Of a DNA stretch of 64,000 nucleotides, positions 9,077-17,503 are shown piece after piece (within the stretch, counting starts at the first letter, position 1; the number at the start of each line of letters is the position of its first letter). Made by a program: the position numbers and the translations under genes. Source of the stretch: Syntrophothermus lipocalidus DSM 12680 (GTDB taxonomy: Bacteria; Bacillota; Syntrophomonadia; Syntrophomonadales; Syntrophothermaceae); the NCBI RefSeq assembly GCF_000092405.1, contig NC_014220.1, positions 1,178,001 to 1,242,000 on the forward strand, given 5' to 3'. The notes beneath the pieces are model-generated. The model saw only the letters and a list, made by a program, of their open reading frames with translations, made no database searches and had not been told where the DNA came from.

Positions 9077-9366
9077 TATTCTCTGTCCTCCTCCAGAAGC
9101 CTCTGCGCCACGTCTCCTTCTAATGGAATCGGTGGCGGAAGAGATCGGAGGCTTCTCTTTTCGCTCTCCAAAACCCCGTTTTTCACCATCTCTTGTATCC
9201 GGGCATCCAGAGATAGATTTTCTTTGGGAATCCCAGTCAGCCTGGCTACTTCTTTCCCACGATCGGTGATGATTATGTCCTTGCCTTTTTGTACCTCCTT
9301 TATGAGCCTGCTGAGATTCATCTTCGCTTCTCGGATGCCTATCCTGGTGGTTGCCACCTTATTCAC
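9076..9366 (-). CDS. Phd/YefM-type antitoxin of the VapC toxin
   Basis: 96 aa. The N-terminus (IGIREAKMNLSRLIKEV, then DIIITDRGKEVARL) is the typical Phd/YefM fold, which dimerises and binds the operon promoter. The C-terminal 45 residues are charged and lack hydrophobic runs, as expected for the toxin-binding tail. It is followed with overlap by the PIN toxin gene. Phd-type antitoxins with PIN toxins are a common pairing. Self-repression is expected, but I saw no clear palindrome upstream. Confidence 0.88.
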   Translation of the reverse strand: MNKVATTRIGIREAKMNLSRLIKEVQKGKDIIITDRGKEVARLTGIPKENLSLDARIQEMVKNGVLESEKRSLRSLPPPIPLEGDVAQRLLEEDRE

Positions 9367-9540
9367 TCCTCATGGTAAGAGTAAAGAACTACTATTACTA
9401 CAATACCAATGTAGACATTGTGGTTCCTTATGTCAAGCTGGTTATTTTCGCGCACCGGGGCCCCTGTGATAGCTAAACAGAACCAGTGGTGGCGAAAAGG
9501 CTCGCAAGGAAGTGGATCACTCCATTCACACCGTATCCCC

Positions 9541-9894
9541 TCACTTACAATCGTCACCCGACATCCAAAACGGTCTGTGCTTCCCGAACCTGCCCCGTAC
9601 CCATACTGTTATAACCAGCTCATGCGCACCGTCGTTCGTGATATCCGCGACAACGAAGCCTTCGACTTTCCAATCTGACGGCGACTCCCATATCAGCTTA
9701 TCTTCCTCGCTGGCGGTCAAGGTGCTCCCTTTCAATACGTACATCTCCGGTACGCCGTTGCGGTTGAGGTCGCTCCCGCTAACCGTCACTTCCCTGTCGA
9801 TGCCCAAGAAGTAACCCAGCCACCAAAGAAAAAGCCCGGCCGCAAGAGCCAGGCCCAGCCATCTCCAACAACTCCGGTACCCTCGATGTTCCAT
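9541..9894 (-). CDS. Membrane-anchored FG-GAP/VCBS-like protein, possibly truncated
   Basis: About 117 aa. One transmembrane helix lies near the N-terminus (WLGLALAAGLFLWWLGYFLG). It is followed by two calcium-loop-like repeats, DLNRNGVPEMYVL and DITNDGAHELVIT, as in VCBS/FG-GAP proteins. ATG 9894 is preceded by GAGG at good spacing and lies just past the stop of the DUF3160 remnant at 9905, suggesting co-transcription. Proteins of this type are usually longer, and the end (FGKHRPFWMSG) stops abruptly, so a truncation like that of its neighbour is likely. Confidence 0.55.
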   Translation of the reverse strand: MEHRGYRSCWRWLGLALAAGLFLWWLGYFLGIDREVTVSGSDLNRNGVPEMYVLKGSTLTASEEDKLIWESPSDWKVEGFVVADITNDGAHELVITVWVRGRFGKHRPFWMSGDDCK

Positions 9895-9904
9895 AACCTG
9901 GTCC

Positions 9905-11000
9905 TCACTGCCAAACCGGTACAATCGGCCACTCTTCCATTCTGGCGGTGAATATCCCGGTCCAGCTCGGAGGTTCGGGAGCCTTCCCGGAGCGCAGCAT
10001 TTCCTGCCATTTCTGGTCGGTCAGGCGATCGGCGGCAGACCAGGGAAACTCGTAGTAGGAATAGACCCCACCCCGGGCTATGCGGAGCTTCCCTTCCACG
10101 GGGACGACAACGTAAATGTCCCAGATGTAGCCTGTTCCCTCCTCCAATACCAGTTCGGGAGGGGCCGTAGCAACGTCTGCTACTACCGGTGCCGGGTTTT
10201 CCCATATCTGGGACCGGCTTTGCACATCGTCCCGCAAGGCTTCCAGCCAGAAATGCTCCAGCTGTCCGCCGAAAGTGCGGATGAGCTCGTAATCCGCTTC
10301 CGACAGAGGTTCGTTATTCAGTTCCTTCACCGCTATGTCCTTGAGGTCCAAAGCCAGTTTCTCCAGCCGGTTCAGGCTCTCTTTGTCCCTTTCTGCTAAG
10401 AGACCGCGAGTTTCCAAACCGTTTCTGGTCATGGCCGTCAAGGCAGCCAGGCGGGCGTAGACTTCGGGGTTAGGCTCCACATAACCCCGGTCATCTCCTT
10501 CTTCCCAGCCTCCCCCCATCTCCGCGTAGACCTGTTTGGCGTAGAGAACGGTATCGTGCTTCAGTTCAGTCCAGCTACCGAGATAGGTGTTCAGCTCTTT
10601 CCTCGCCCAGGCCTGGTTACGCATAAACGATGGATAACCTTCGGGTTTTTCTTTCAAAAGGGATACCGTCGTACCTGTTGTTTTCATAGACTATGAAGAA
10701 TTCTGGGTTCTGAGCCGGAATCACGACGAAGCCGTTTGCAGCCAACAGCTTTCTGGCTTCCTGGGAAAACTTAAAGCGATCTCGGTTCGTGATATTTTCG
10801 AGGTTCGGTGCCACTTTATATTCAGGCACCCGCGGGTTCACATCGACCACAACCTCTCGATAGGGAGCAAAATCACTGGCAAGCGCGGTCTTCGGCCCGG
10901 TCGGTACCGTGGTAGTTACCCTTCCGCCGGTACACCCCGTAGCTATAAACAACAATAAGACTATAATATTCACAAAGGCAAGCCATCTTCTCTTTCTCAC
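9905..11000 (-). pseudogene. DUF3160 lipoprotein gene with internal deletion and frameshift
   Basis: The 5' part (11000 to about 10660) encodes a lipoprotein signal (hydrophobic run ending IATGC) and the DUF3160 opening, including NNRYDGIPF. The 3' part (about 10660 to 9905), in another frame, encodes the DUF3160 C-terminal half, including FMRNQAWARKELNTYLGSW and AELKHDT-like sequence followed by YAKQVYAEMGGG. Intact family members are several hundred residues longer, so the middle of the protein appears to have been deleted with loss of frame. Read separately, the pieces are 127 and 260 aa. A functional short product is unlikely. Confidence 0.75.
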
Positions 11001-11236
11001 GCTCTCGCCCTCCAGTCCAGACCTTTTTCTCGTTGTTATCTACGCCCCTTTCACCCGGTTTCTTTCAGACAATTTCCCAGTTTTTGGCCCGAATTCAAAA
11101 AATCATTTTACGCCACGGTCTCACTCATAATACTCTTGTCTGGCTTACGGACTCTACAGGGATTGTCACATGAGTTTTTTATAGTAAAATAATGGTAAGG
11201 CATAGGTACGTTGGAGCCCAGGAGCCTATAACAAAC

Positions 11237-11655
11237 TCAGGGTAACAACTTATCGTGCGAGTGAAGATTGCCGAAAACGTCGGTGGTGGACATACAGAAT
11301 CTAATACAAACGGCCTTATCGCGCGGCTGAAGATTACGGAAAACCCTTAAAAGGCTCGTTTTCCACCAACGGCACATATTCTTTGTCATGGGTGCTGGCC
11401 GGGGTTGCATGAAAAGCCAACGGCAGCCCCGACCTAGCTTCACAGACGGCATGAGCCTGTATCCGAACCACTTAACCGGGTTACCGTTGGTGTAGGTCTT
11501 AACGCCCCAGTCGGCACTTCTGCCGTCCTGGTTTATGTCCTTCTCGGGCAGTGCTTTTTCGTAAGCCTTTAAAGTATCGATTAGCCCCATATCCTCGGCT
11601 TTCTCGACCAGGGAACTAAGAAGGAGAAATGCATCCTTACCTAATATTCATAGGT
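11237..11655 (-). pseudogene. Fragment of a DDE (IS4-superfamily-like) transposase
   Basis: The upstream frame reads ...KAEDMGLIDTLKAYEK... then ADWGVKTYTNGNPVKWFGYRL. After a one-base shift near 11440 it continues as HAVCEARSGLPLAFHATP, ASTHDKEYVPLVENEPFKG, then stops. This is the RNase H-like core around the first catalytic Asp (ADWG) of an IS4/IS1182-type transposase. Both ends are missing. A dispersed repeat lies 40 bp upstream of the fragment and may be a former end of the element. Confidence 0.7.
11249..11338. repeat. Two imperfect direct repeats of about 24 bp, 66 bp apart
   Basis: CTTATCGTGCGAGTGAAGATT at 11249 and CTTATCGCGCGGCTGAAGATT at 11315 share about 18 of 21 bases. They sit at the decayed 3' end of the transposase fragment and are probably a local duplication. 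Two copies are not enough to suggest an array. Confidence 0.5.
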
Positions 11656-11696
11656 GACTTCATCCTTATCTGTTTTGTTGTTTTCGGATGTTTTCA

Positions 11697-11796
11697 CCTA
11701 AAGAATTCGGCAAAACGGGGGGGTGAAGTCCTTTTTTATCTACGATATATCCCCGATTTTTAAGGACCGGTCAGTTTGCAAAAGTCTCATTCGATA
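11697..11796 (+). repeat. Dispersed repeat, copy A
   Basis: About 95 bp running from AAAGAATTCGGCAAAACGGG to TTTGCAAAAGTCTCA. It matches copy B at 19543-19634 at roughly 85 percent, including an identical run of AGTCCTTTTTTATCTACGATA. It lies between the transposase remnant and the GH18 gene. The likely explanations are a non-autonomous element or the end of a dead insertion sequence. Confidence 0.65.
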
Positions 11797-11818
11797 CCAC
11801 CCTTGCCGGAGGTCAAAA

Positions 11819-13081
11819 ATGAAGCGGTTACTCTCTATCACTCTCATTTCGATGGTTATACTGGCCGGCGGTTTCGCGCTGCCGGCCTACGCTCAAGAAC
11901 AGAAAGAAATTCCTGTTCTGATTGACGGGTTGCCGGTTATCTTTGACGTGCAGCCAGTCATCCAGAACGGGTGCACGCTGGTTCCCTTCCGGGCTATAGC
12001 GGAAGCGTTGAACGTGAAGGTTAACTGGGACGGCACCGCTCAAACGATAATCGCTACGGACGGGAAAACCTCTATCCGGCTCCAGATTGGCAACAACACA
12101 GCTTATCGCAATGACTCCCCTATCCTCCTTGACGTTCCGCCGCAAGTCCTGGGCGGGAGAACAATGATACCCCTGCGGTTCTTCAGTGAAGCCTTTAACT
12201 GTAAGGTGGAGTGGGATAAGTCGATCAACGGGGTCAGGATTAGCTCCCCATCCAAACAGATGACGGTGATCGGGTTCTACGCCTTGGGCGACAGCAAGAC
12301 CAGCAGCTGGACCAACCTCTTTGGGAAACCCTACCCGGAACATTCATCAGTAAATACAGATGTGGTAGGCGAACTGGCGCTGGGCTGGTACAGTCTGGAC
12401 AAAGAAGGCAACCTCTTGACCAGGAGCAGAACCGGCTGGCAGAGGCCCGACGGTTGGGAGAAGGTGCTGGAAGCGGCCAATAAGTACAACCTGAAGAGCG
12501 AGATGGTAGTCCACGTGACCGACGGTGACGGCACCATTTCTTCTCTGTTAAAGGATGAGGCTGCTATGACCAGGGCGGTTGATAGTATAGTGATGGAAGC
12601 GAGGCTGTATCAGGGAATCAATCTCGATTTCGAGGGTTTGGGCTACCAAGATAGCGGTGAGCAGTTGAAAACGGTGCAGGACGAATTTACCAGGTTCGTG
12701 AGGCTCTTAGCGGAGCAGGTGAAGACTACTAACCTCACATTAACCCTTACCCTCCACGCCCCCAACAGCGCTTATAAGGGTTACGACTACCGGGCGCTGG
12801 GAAAGATTGCCGACCGGATTATCATTATGGCCTACGACTACGGTTCTAAGCCGGAACCGGTGAGCCTTGTCACGCAAGCTGTGGAAATGGCTAAGGCTTC
12901 TGTTCCGCCGGAAAAGCTGGTACTAGGTATTTCCGCTCCCACCGAAACGCCGGAAAGCATTCTAACCAAGGTGGGCATCGCTAAGCGATATAACCTTGAC
13001 GGTATCGCCATCTGGCGGCTGGGTCTGGTAACCGGTGAGATGTGGGAGGCTTTGCGGTCTGCCGTAATACCGAGGAGGTGA
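11819..13081 (+). CDS. Secreted GH18-like hydrolase with copper-amine-oxidase-like domain
   Basis: About 420 aa. A signal peptide (about 1-25, ending ALPAYAQ) is followed by a copper amine oxidase-like N-terminal (stalk) domain (about 32-140; NGCTLVPFRAIAEALNVKV and GGRTMIPLRFFSEAFNCKV) and a GH18 domain (about 145-420). The GH18 active site reads GINLDFEG: the catalytic Glu and the Asp two before it are kept, as in spore-cortex lytic enzymes of the YaaH/SleL type, which vary at the other acidic positions. IIIMAYDYG is the matching barrel strand. A cell-wall-cleaving role is inferred. ATG 11819 follows GGAGG; the longer open frame upstream lacks a ribosome site. Confidence 0.85.
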   Translation: MKRLLSITLISMVILAGGFALPAYAQEQKEIPVLIDGLPVIFDVQPVIQNGCTLVPFRAIAEALNVKVNWDGTAQTIIATDGKTSIRLQIGNNTAYRNDSPILLDVPPQVLGGRTMIPLRFFSEAFNCKVEWDKSINGVRISSPSKQMTVIGFYALGDSKTSSWTNLFGKPYPEHSSVNTDVVGELALGWYSLDKEGNLLTRSRTGWQRPDGWEKVLEAANKYNLKSEMVVHVTDGDGTISSLLKDEAAMTRAVDSIVMEARLYQGINLDFEGLGYQDSGEQLKTVQDEFTRFVRLLAEQVKTTNLTLTLTLHAPNSAYKGYDYRALGKIADRIIIMAYDYGSKPEPVSLVTQAVEMAKASVPPEKLVLGISAPTETPESILTKVGIAKRYNLDGIAIWRLGLVTGEMWEALRSAVIPRR

Positions 13082-13184
13082 CTTTGGTAGGGTTGTCGAA
13101 GATTTTTTCGCGGGAAGCGGAACGAAATAGCCGGTTCGTGCGTTTATACTTTTTGGAGAAAAATTTAAAGGGAGGGTTTTGCCA

Positions 13185-13805
13185 GTGGGGAAGAAGTGGT
13201 TAGTAGTTACAGGTGCCGTTGGGTTAACTATAGTCCTGGCTACCGTAGCCTTCGCCGCTAACCCTATCAAGCTCATTGTTAACGGCCAGGAGATTAAGCC
13301 GGATGTCCCTCCACAGTTGATTGGTGGCAGAACAATGGTACCTATACGGTGGGTAGCAGAGGCACTGGGTGCTGATGTACAGTGGGATGAACAAAATCGG
13401 ACTGTTATTGTTTCTCTTACTGAGAAATTGGAGGCAGATTTAATTAGTAATTATTTACGAACAGCGGACACTCCTAAGCATTTTGTAGAGAATTTTGCTC
13501 GCGCCTTGCAGGGTAGAAACGGTGCTGTTGCGCGTTTATTTTTAACTCCTGAAATTAGAGAGCAGATAAAGCCAGAAGTAATAGGTACCTCTACACCGGT
13601 AAAAGAGATTGAAATTAATGAGGCTACCGCTAGTGAGAATAGTTACAGATACAACATTAAGGCATACTATGGTCCTTACGAAGACCAGCCACCGGCGTTA
13701 GCTTTTGAGATGAACCTAACAGTTGAGCCGGAAAAATATCCCGATGGTTCAGTGGTACCGGGTAGATACTTTGTTACTAAATTAGAGGCGTCCCATTGTG
13801 ACTAA
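13185..13805 (+). CDS. Secreted copper-amine-oxidase-domain protein, paralogue 1
   Basis: About 206 aa. Signal peptide (LVVTGAVGLTIVLATVAFAA), then one copper amine oxidase-like N-terminal domain (NPIKLIVNGQEIKPDVPPQ, GRTMVPIRWVAEALGADVQW), then a C-terminal domain of about 120 residues that I do not recognise. The first 70 residues are nearly identical to those of the protein at 17504-18349, while the C-terminal parts are unrelated. GTG 13185 is preferred because GGAGGG is 8 nt upstream; TTG 13179 is too close. The stop overlaps the start of a recombinase stub. Confidence 0.75.
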   Translation: MGKKWLVVTGAVGLTIVLATVAFAANPIKLIVNGQEIKPDVPPQLIGGRTMVPIRWVAEALGADVQWDEQNRTVIVSLTEKLEADLISNYLRTADTPKHFVENFARALQGRNGAVARLFLTPEIREQIKPEVIGTSTPVKEIEINEATASENSYRYNIKAYYGPYEDQPPALAFEMNLTVEPEKYPDGSVVPGRYFVTKLEASHCD

Positions 13806-13947
13806 GGCTGTAGGCTATATTAGGGTAAGTACAGAAGAACAGACCCAGCACGGCTACTCTCTTGAGGCTCAGACCCAAGCAATCAAGAAATACTGTGAGC
13901 TTCAGGGATGGGAGCTCGTAAGGATTTCTTCTTCAACCGATATATGA
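13798..13947 (+). pseudogene. Serine recombinase N-terminal stub
   Basis: GTG at 13798 opens a 49-codon frame reading KAVGYIRVSTEEQ...HGYSLEAQ...AIKKYCELQGWELV, the N-terminus of the resolvase/large serine recombinase family with the nucleophilic Ser in YIRVS. The frame then leaves the family pattern and stops at 13945-13947. All DNA-binding parts are missing. The start overlaps the preceding gene's stop by 8 bp. Confidence 0.85.
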
Positions 13948-13962
13948 TGGATTAAGAGATCC

Positions 13963-14235
13963 ATGTACATACGCATTGTTAAAGTCAGGGATTTCCGATA
14001 CATGCAGGTGGTACACAACTATTATGTTAGCGGAGAGTACCCCAGACAACAAGTAATTTCATCGCTGGGACGCTATGATGAAGACCGTTACCGACAGATC
14101 CAGGAAATCCTCCGGGACATGCAGCAATTGAAACGAATGCAGGAAGTAGTCAACGAGATAGAGAACCCTCCAATATTCCCAGGCATAGGATCCTGCCGCA
14201 TGTTTAGTCTGCGGCCAAGGTCCAGAAAGGGTTAA
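13963..14235 (+). CDS. Small protein like the N-terminus of IS1634-type transposases
   Basis: 90 aa. It reads MYIRIVKVRDFRYMQVVHNYY and later QQVISSLGRYDEDRY, matching the N-terminal module of IS1634-type transposases, in which a strand-rich head is followed by a VIANLGR-like motif. No catalytic domain follows. Instead, a ribosome site and the DUF1670 gene begin 13 bp after its stop, so the two look like an operon. It may be a remnant or a free-standing DNA-binding head. The Shine-Dalgarno before ATG 13963 is weak. Confidence 0.6.
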   Translation: MYIRIVKVRDFRYMQVVHNYYVSGEYPRQQVISSLGRYDEDRYRQIQEILRDMQQLKRMQEVVNEIENPPIFPGIGSCRMFSLRPRSRKG

Positions 14236-14247
14236 GGAGGTGCACTG

Positions 14248-15612
14248 GTGGGACGAGCCAAGGAATACCGTCAGCGCTTGAAATACCAGGTGGCATCAGC
14301 CCGCAAGAAGACCCTTGAGAGCATGCTCGCCTTTCGTTTTGTCGAAGAGTTGGGCATGAGCGAGACCGAGGCCCGGTTGCTGGGGTACCGGACCGCCAGG
14401 TGGATTTTAAATCAGCCGGGGGTGCGGGGGCCGAACCAGATACTCTTTGATGCCGTATCCGGAAAGGATTCCTTTTCGCGAAGGCATAAAACCCTAAAAA
14501 AGATCAGGCTCACCCCTTACGACATAGAGGACCTCGACCTGGAGCTGGAGTTCGGGCTGTCCACCATGCAGGCTGGCCGCATCCTCCGTTTGATCGAGGA
14601 AGCCTACCGCCAGGACGCCCTCTTGAGCGCCAAGCAACTGACCATGCTCTGTAACATCACGCCCACCTCCCTCAGGAGCCGCCTGGCGGGACTGCGCCGG
14701 GAAGGAATGTGGGTACCGGTAGCCGGTCTCTCCAGGGTCGACCGGGAGCGGCGCGGTGAGCTGCGCTCCGCCTGGGCGCTGTCCCGGTACCTGTATGGGC
14801 AGCCCCTGGCGGAAGTCAGGCAGAGGGCCGCCCTCTCCCGGGAAGCGTTCCGCCACCTCTGGTCCCGCTTTTCCCACGTTGCCCGCTCGATCCTAAAGGG
14901 TAGGTTTAAGCAGGGCGATCCCGAGGAGGAGGCCTGGGCAGCCATCGTGCATACCGTCCCGAAGAAGACCCTGATCCCCCTGCTGGAAGAGCCGGAGATG
15001 CCCCTCATTGTGACTCATGTCAGCGCCCGCCTCTCGGAAGACGTCAGTACCCGCTTCAGGCAGCTGACGCCGGTGATTATCACCGTCTGGAAGCCTGAGG
15101 AGTTGGACCGGCAGCCGGACACCGTGCCGGGATTCCTGGCGCAGCTGAAGAGGCGCATCGTGCGGGTCTGTTTCGAGGCCTACCGCCAGAACGGCCTCTT
15201 GACTCTGATGGAGTTGCAGTGGATCTTCCAGATCAGTGCCGCCCGCATCTCGGAATTGATTCGCAGCGTGCAGCGGGAACATAACCTGGTGGTGCCCACC
15301 CCGGGGACTATCCTTGATGCCGGGAGAAGCATGACACACAAGGATGTGATCGTCGGCCTGCATCTCCAGGGCTACACGGTTAAAGACATTGCCCGGATGA
15401 CTCATCATTCGCCACGGGTGGTGGATAACTACATCGGAACCTTCGAATCAGTCCTGATTTTGTATTTGTTCGGTGTTCCGCCTGAGCTTATGGCACGCCT
15501 GCTAAAAAGGGGGATCTCCTTGATAAATGAGCACCTGAAACTTGTCCGGGAACGCTACCGGGATCATGAGGAGATTAAGGAATATCTAGCTTCAAAGGGG
15601 GTAAAAATTTAA
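14248..15612 (+). CDS. DUF1670 domain protein
   Basis: 454 aa, soluble and Arg-rich. The opening (GRAKEYRQRLKYQVASARKK, then EELGMSETEARLLGYRTARW) and LTPYDIEDLDLELEFGLS are hallmarks of DUF1670, a family of unknown function in Firmicutes and some archaea. Several helix-turn-helix-like stretches are present, for example ISAARISELIRSVQRE (about 330) and YTVKDIARMTHHSPRVVDNYI (about 375). GTG 14248 follows GGAGGTG. It is paired with an IS1634-head-like gene. DNA binding is inferred; no catalytic motif is visible. Confidence 0.8.
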   Translation: MGRAKEYRQRLKYQVASARKKTLESMLAFRFVEELGMSETEARLLGYRTARWILNQPGVRGPNQILFDAVSGKDSFSRRHKTLKKIRLTPYDIEDLDLELEFGLSTMQAGRILRLIEEAYRQDALLSAKQLTMLCNITPTSLRSRLAGLRREGMWVPVAGLSRVDRERRGELRSAWALSRYLYGQPLAEVRQRAALSREAFRHLWSRFSHVARSILKGRFKQGDPEEEAWAAIVHTVPKKTLIPLLEEPEMPLIVTHVSARLSEDVSTRFRQLTPVIITVWKPEELDRQPDTVPGFLAQLKRRIVRVCFEAYRQNGLLTLMELQWIFQISAARISELIRSVQREHNLVVPTPGTILDAGRSMTHKDVIVGLHLQGYTVKDIARMTHHSPRVVDNYIGTFESVLILYLFGVPPELMARLLKRGISLINEHLKLVRERYRDHEEIKEYLASKGVKI

Positions 15613-15684
15613 TCCATCACATCTTGACAATTTAAATATGTATAATGTAATTACGTATAATTACTGGGGGGTAATTAATTTTTC

Positions 15685-15891
15685 GTGAAAAAAACCGCAA
15701 ATTCGAATAATAAACTGAAAAGATTTTTATTCATAGCCTTGGGTGGTTTATTGGGAGCTACGTTGTATGGAATTGGGCAGTATTTAATCACCGGCCACAC
15801 TGATATTGAACATTTGATAACATTTACTATTACTTGGTTAATAGGAGGCTCAATCGGTTACTTAATTGCCATAAAGATGTTGGGTTATTAA
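15685..15891 (+). CDS. Small two-helix membrane protein
   Basis: 68 aa with two hydrophobic helices (FIALGGLLGATLYGIGQYL and LITFTITWLIGGSIGYLIAI) and a basic N-terminus, so the N-terminus is probably cytoplasmic. Family unknown. The start is GTG 15685, with a G-run about 14 nt upstream. The leader has TTGACA at 15624, TATAAT at 15641 and again at 15656, and a repeated TAATTAC, so a promoter with a repressor site is likely, although neither spacing is ideal. It sits just outside the IS256 element. Confidence 0.55.
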   Translation: MKKTANSNNKLKRFLFIALGGLLGATLYGIGQYLITGHTDIEHLITFTITWLIGGSIGYLIAIKMLGY

Positions 15892-15914
15892 CTTGTTTAC
15901 GCAGCAATAAAACG

Positions 15915-17289
15915 GTCAAGTCCAAAATCTTGTGTAAAAAGAACCGGCAAAATGGTATATTTCGCTGTCATGATACTTGGCGTATAGCAGTAACATTGTG
16001 AGCTTGCTGCTTGCGCCATTCGAGATAATCAGTCATATCTAAGTAGCGGCGGCCCTCGGCCCACTTGTTGTCTATTTCGAGGAGCACTGCTCCAATAAGT
16101 CTTAATGCAGATTCACGGTTAGGGAATATGCGGATTACTCTTTCCCGGCGCCGTATTTCTTCGTTCAACCTTTCTAGGCCGTTTGTAGTTCTCAACTGCT
16201 TGCGGTACTTTTCTGGTAAAGCCAGTACAGCCAACGCATCTTCGAATCCGGTTTCTGGTATTTTCATGGCCCGGGGACCCTTTTTTTCGAAGGCATCTAT
16301 GGTCTTTGCGAGCAACGAACGAGCAGTCTCCATATCAGGCGAATCCAGAATGGCTCTTTTCCTGGCCTTGACTTCATCCCGGCAAGAACTGGGGGTGACA
16401 TCGAGGATATTACGCATAAAGTGGGTCTGACACCTCTGCCACGATGCACCTTGAAAATGCTTTCTAATGGCCTTAACTAAGCCGCCGTGCTGGTCAGATA
16501 CCACTAAGTCTACGCCGGATAGGCCGCGCTCTTTAAGCCAGGCAAAGAAATCGCTCCAATTGTCTTCAGATTCGCTGTCACCAATTCTTATACCTAGAAC
16601 TTCTCTTTGCCCGGTTTCCCCGATTCCTACGGCGATTAGGACACTGCGGTGACGTACCCGGTTATCTTCCCGGATACGTATCACTATGGCATCCACGATA
16701 ACAAAAGGATACTCTTGTTCGTCTAAGGGACGGTTGTTCCAAGCCGTCAGCATAGGGTCTAATCGTTTACATAACTCGGATACCAGTGATTTTGAGATCC
16801 TGGTACCGCACAGTTCTTCGGTAATCTCGGTTACTTTGCGGGTAGATACACCGTTGACCACCATCTCCATCAGGGCAAGTATAAAAGCCTGTTCACTGCG
16901 CTGGTACCGGGAAAACAACTCGGTCGAGAATTTGCCGTTTCTGAGCCTTGGAACCCTTAAGGTAATCGTTCCTACCCTGGTGGTAAGGTTGTAAGGGTAG
17001 GTCCCGTTACGGTATCCCAAACGTTCCTCTGTGCGCTCGTACGGCTCTGCTCGCAGTTGCTCGGTGGCTTGAGCTTCTAACACCTGATTCAAAACTGATT
17101 GAAGCAGTCTCGCCATGCCGGCATCTTTAGCATCTGACAAAAAGAGCTGCTGCAATAATTCAGAATCAATGGTAACATGGTATTGAGCCATTGCAAGACA
17201 CCTCCTCGGTTTTGGTTTTTTTGCTCAATACCATTTTACCGGGAGCCTTGCCTTGGCTCACTATTTTTACACAATTATACGGACTTAAC
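15915..17289 (-). mobile_element. Complete IS256-family insertion sequence
   Basis: About 1.37 kb bounded by imperfect terminal inverted repeats. The left end (from about 15916) reads TCAAGTCCAAAATCTTGTGT and the inverted right end (from about 17288) reads TTAAGTCCGTATAATTGTGT; about 20 of 27 positions match. The transposase fills the interior. No 8 bp target duplication is evident, which suggests an old insertion or a later rearrangement of the flanks. Confidence 0.8.
15968..17191 (-). CDS. IS256-family (Mutator-like) transposase
   Basis: 407 aa, full length for the family. The N-terminal zone has RLGYRNGTY and TLRVPRLRNGKFSTELF. The DDE residues are seen as Asp in FVIVDAIVIRI (about 166), Asp in VVSDQHGG (about 232) and Glu in TNGLERLNEEIRRR (about 342). 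The family signature WQRCQTHFMRNIL precedes the helical insertion. The frame is intact, so the enzyme may be active. ATG 17191 follows GAGGAGGTG. Confidence 0.95.
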   Translation of the reverse strand: MAQYHVTIDSELLQQLFLSDAKDAGMARLLQSVLNQVLEAQATEQLRAEPYERTEERLGYRNGTYPYNLTTRVGTITLRVPRLRNGKFSTELFSRYQRSEQAFILALMEMVVNGVSTRKVTEITEELCGTRISKSLVSELCKRLDPMLTAWNNRPLDEQEYPFVIVDAIVIRIREDNRVRHRSVLIAVGIGETGQREVLGIRIGDSESEDNWSDFFAWLKERGLSGVDLVVSDQHGGLVKAIRKHFQGASWQRCQTHFMRNILDVTPSSCRDEVKARKRAILDSPDMETARSLLAKTIDAFEKKGPRAMKIPETGFEDALAVLALPEKYRKQLRTTNGLERLNEEIRRRERVIRIFPNRESALRLIGAVLLEIDNKWAEGRRYLDMTDYLEWRKQQAHNVTAIRQVS

Positions 17290-17404
17290 TTGGCATTATG
17301 TAGGCTAAGTAAGTAGTGAAATACAAGTTTGTACAAATCCTGCCACATTAATCCCTCCTCCTTATGGTGGTCTCATCTATAATGACGCGATAAAAAACAA
17401 AAAG

Positions 17405-17447
17405 TAAACAAAAACCAGGAGAATTTTCTATAAACACGCTCCTGGTT
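17405..17447 (-). terminator. Intrinsic terminator after the copper-amine-oxidase-domain gene
   Basis: On the minus strand AACCAGGAG (17447-17439) pairs with CTCCTGGTT (17421-17413) and is followed by TTTTGTTTACTTTTTG. It lies about 57 bp past the stop of the gene ending at 17504. Confidence 0.8.
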
Positions 17448-17503
17448 GTTGGTTATCATAGTGTACGCTGCTGTCTGGCGACCTCATTAAATGCCCTCTT
17501 ATT

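Noticed and set aside
9363-9557. 64-codon minus-strand frame between the antitoxin and the VCBS-like gene
   Set aside because: Composition is unlike protein, no start signal, no recognisable motif; it may only contain decayed sequence of the truncated gene.
11249-11338. Possible CRISPR-like repeats
   Set aside because: Two imperfect copies inside a decayed transposase; no further units.
15900-17300. 8 bp target duplication of the IS256 element
   Set aside because: The bases next to the inverted repeats do not match.
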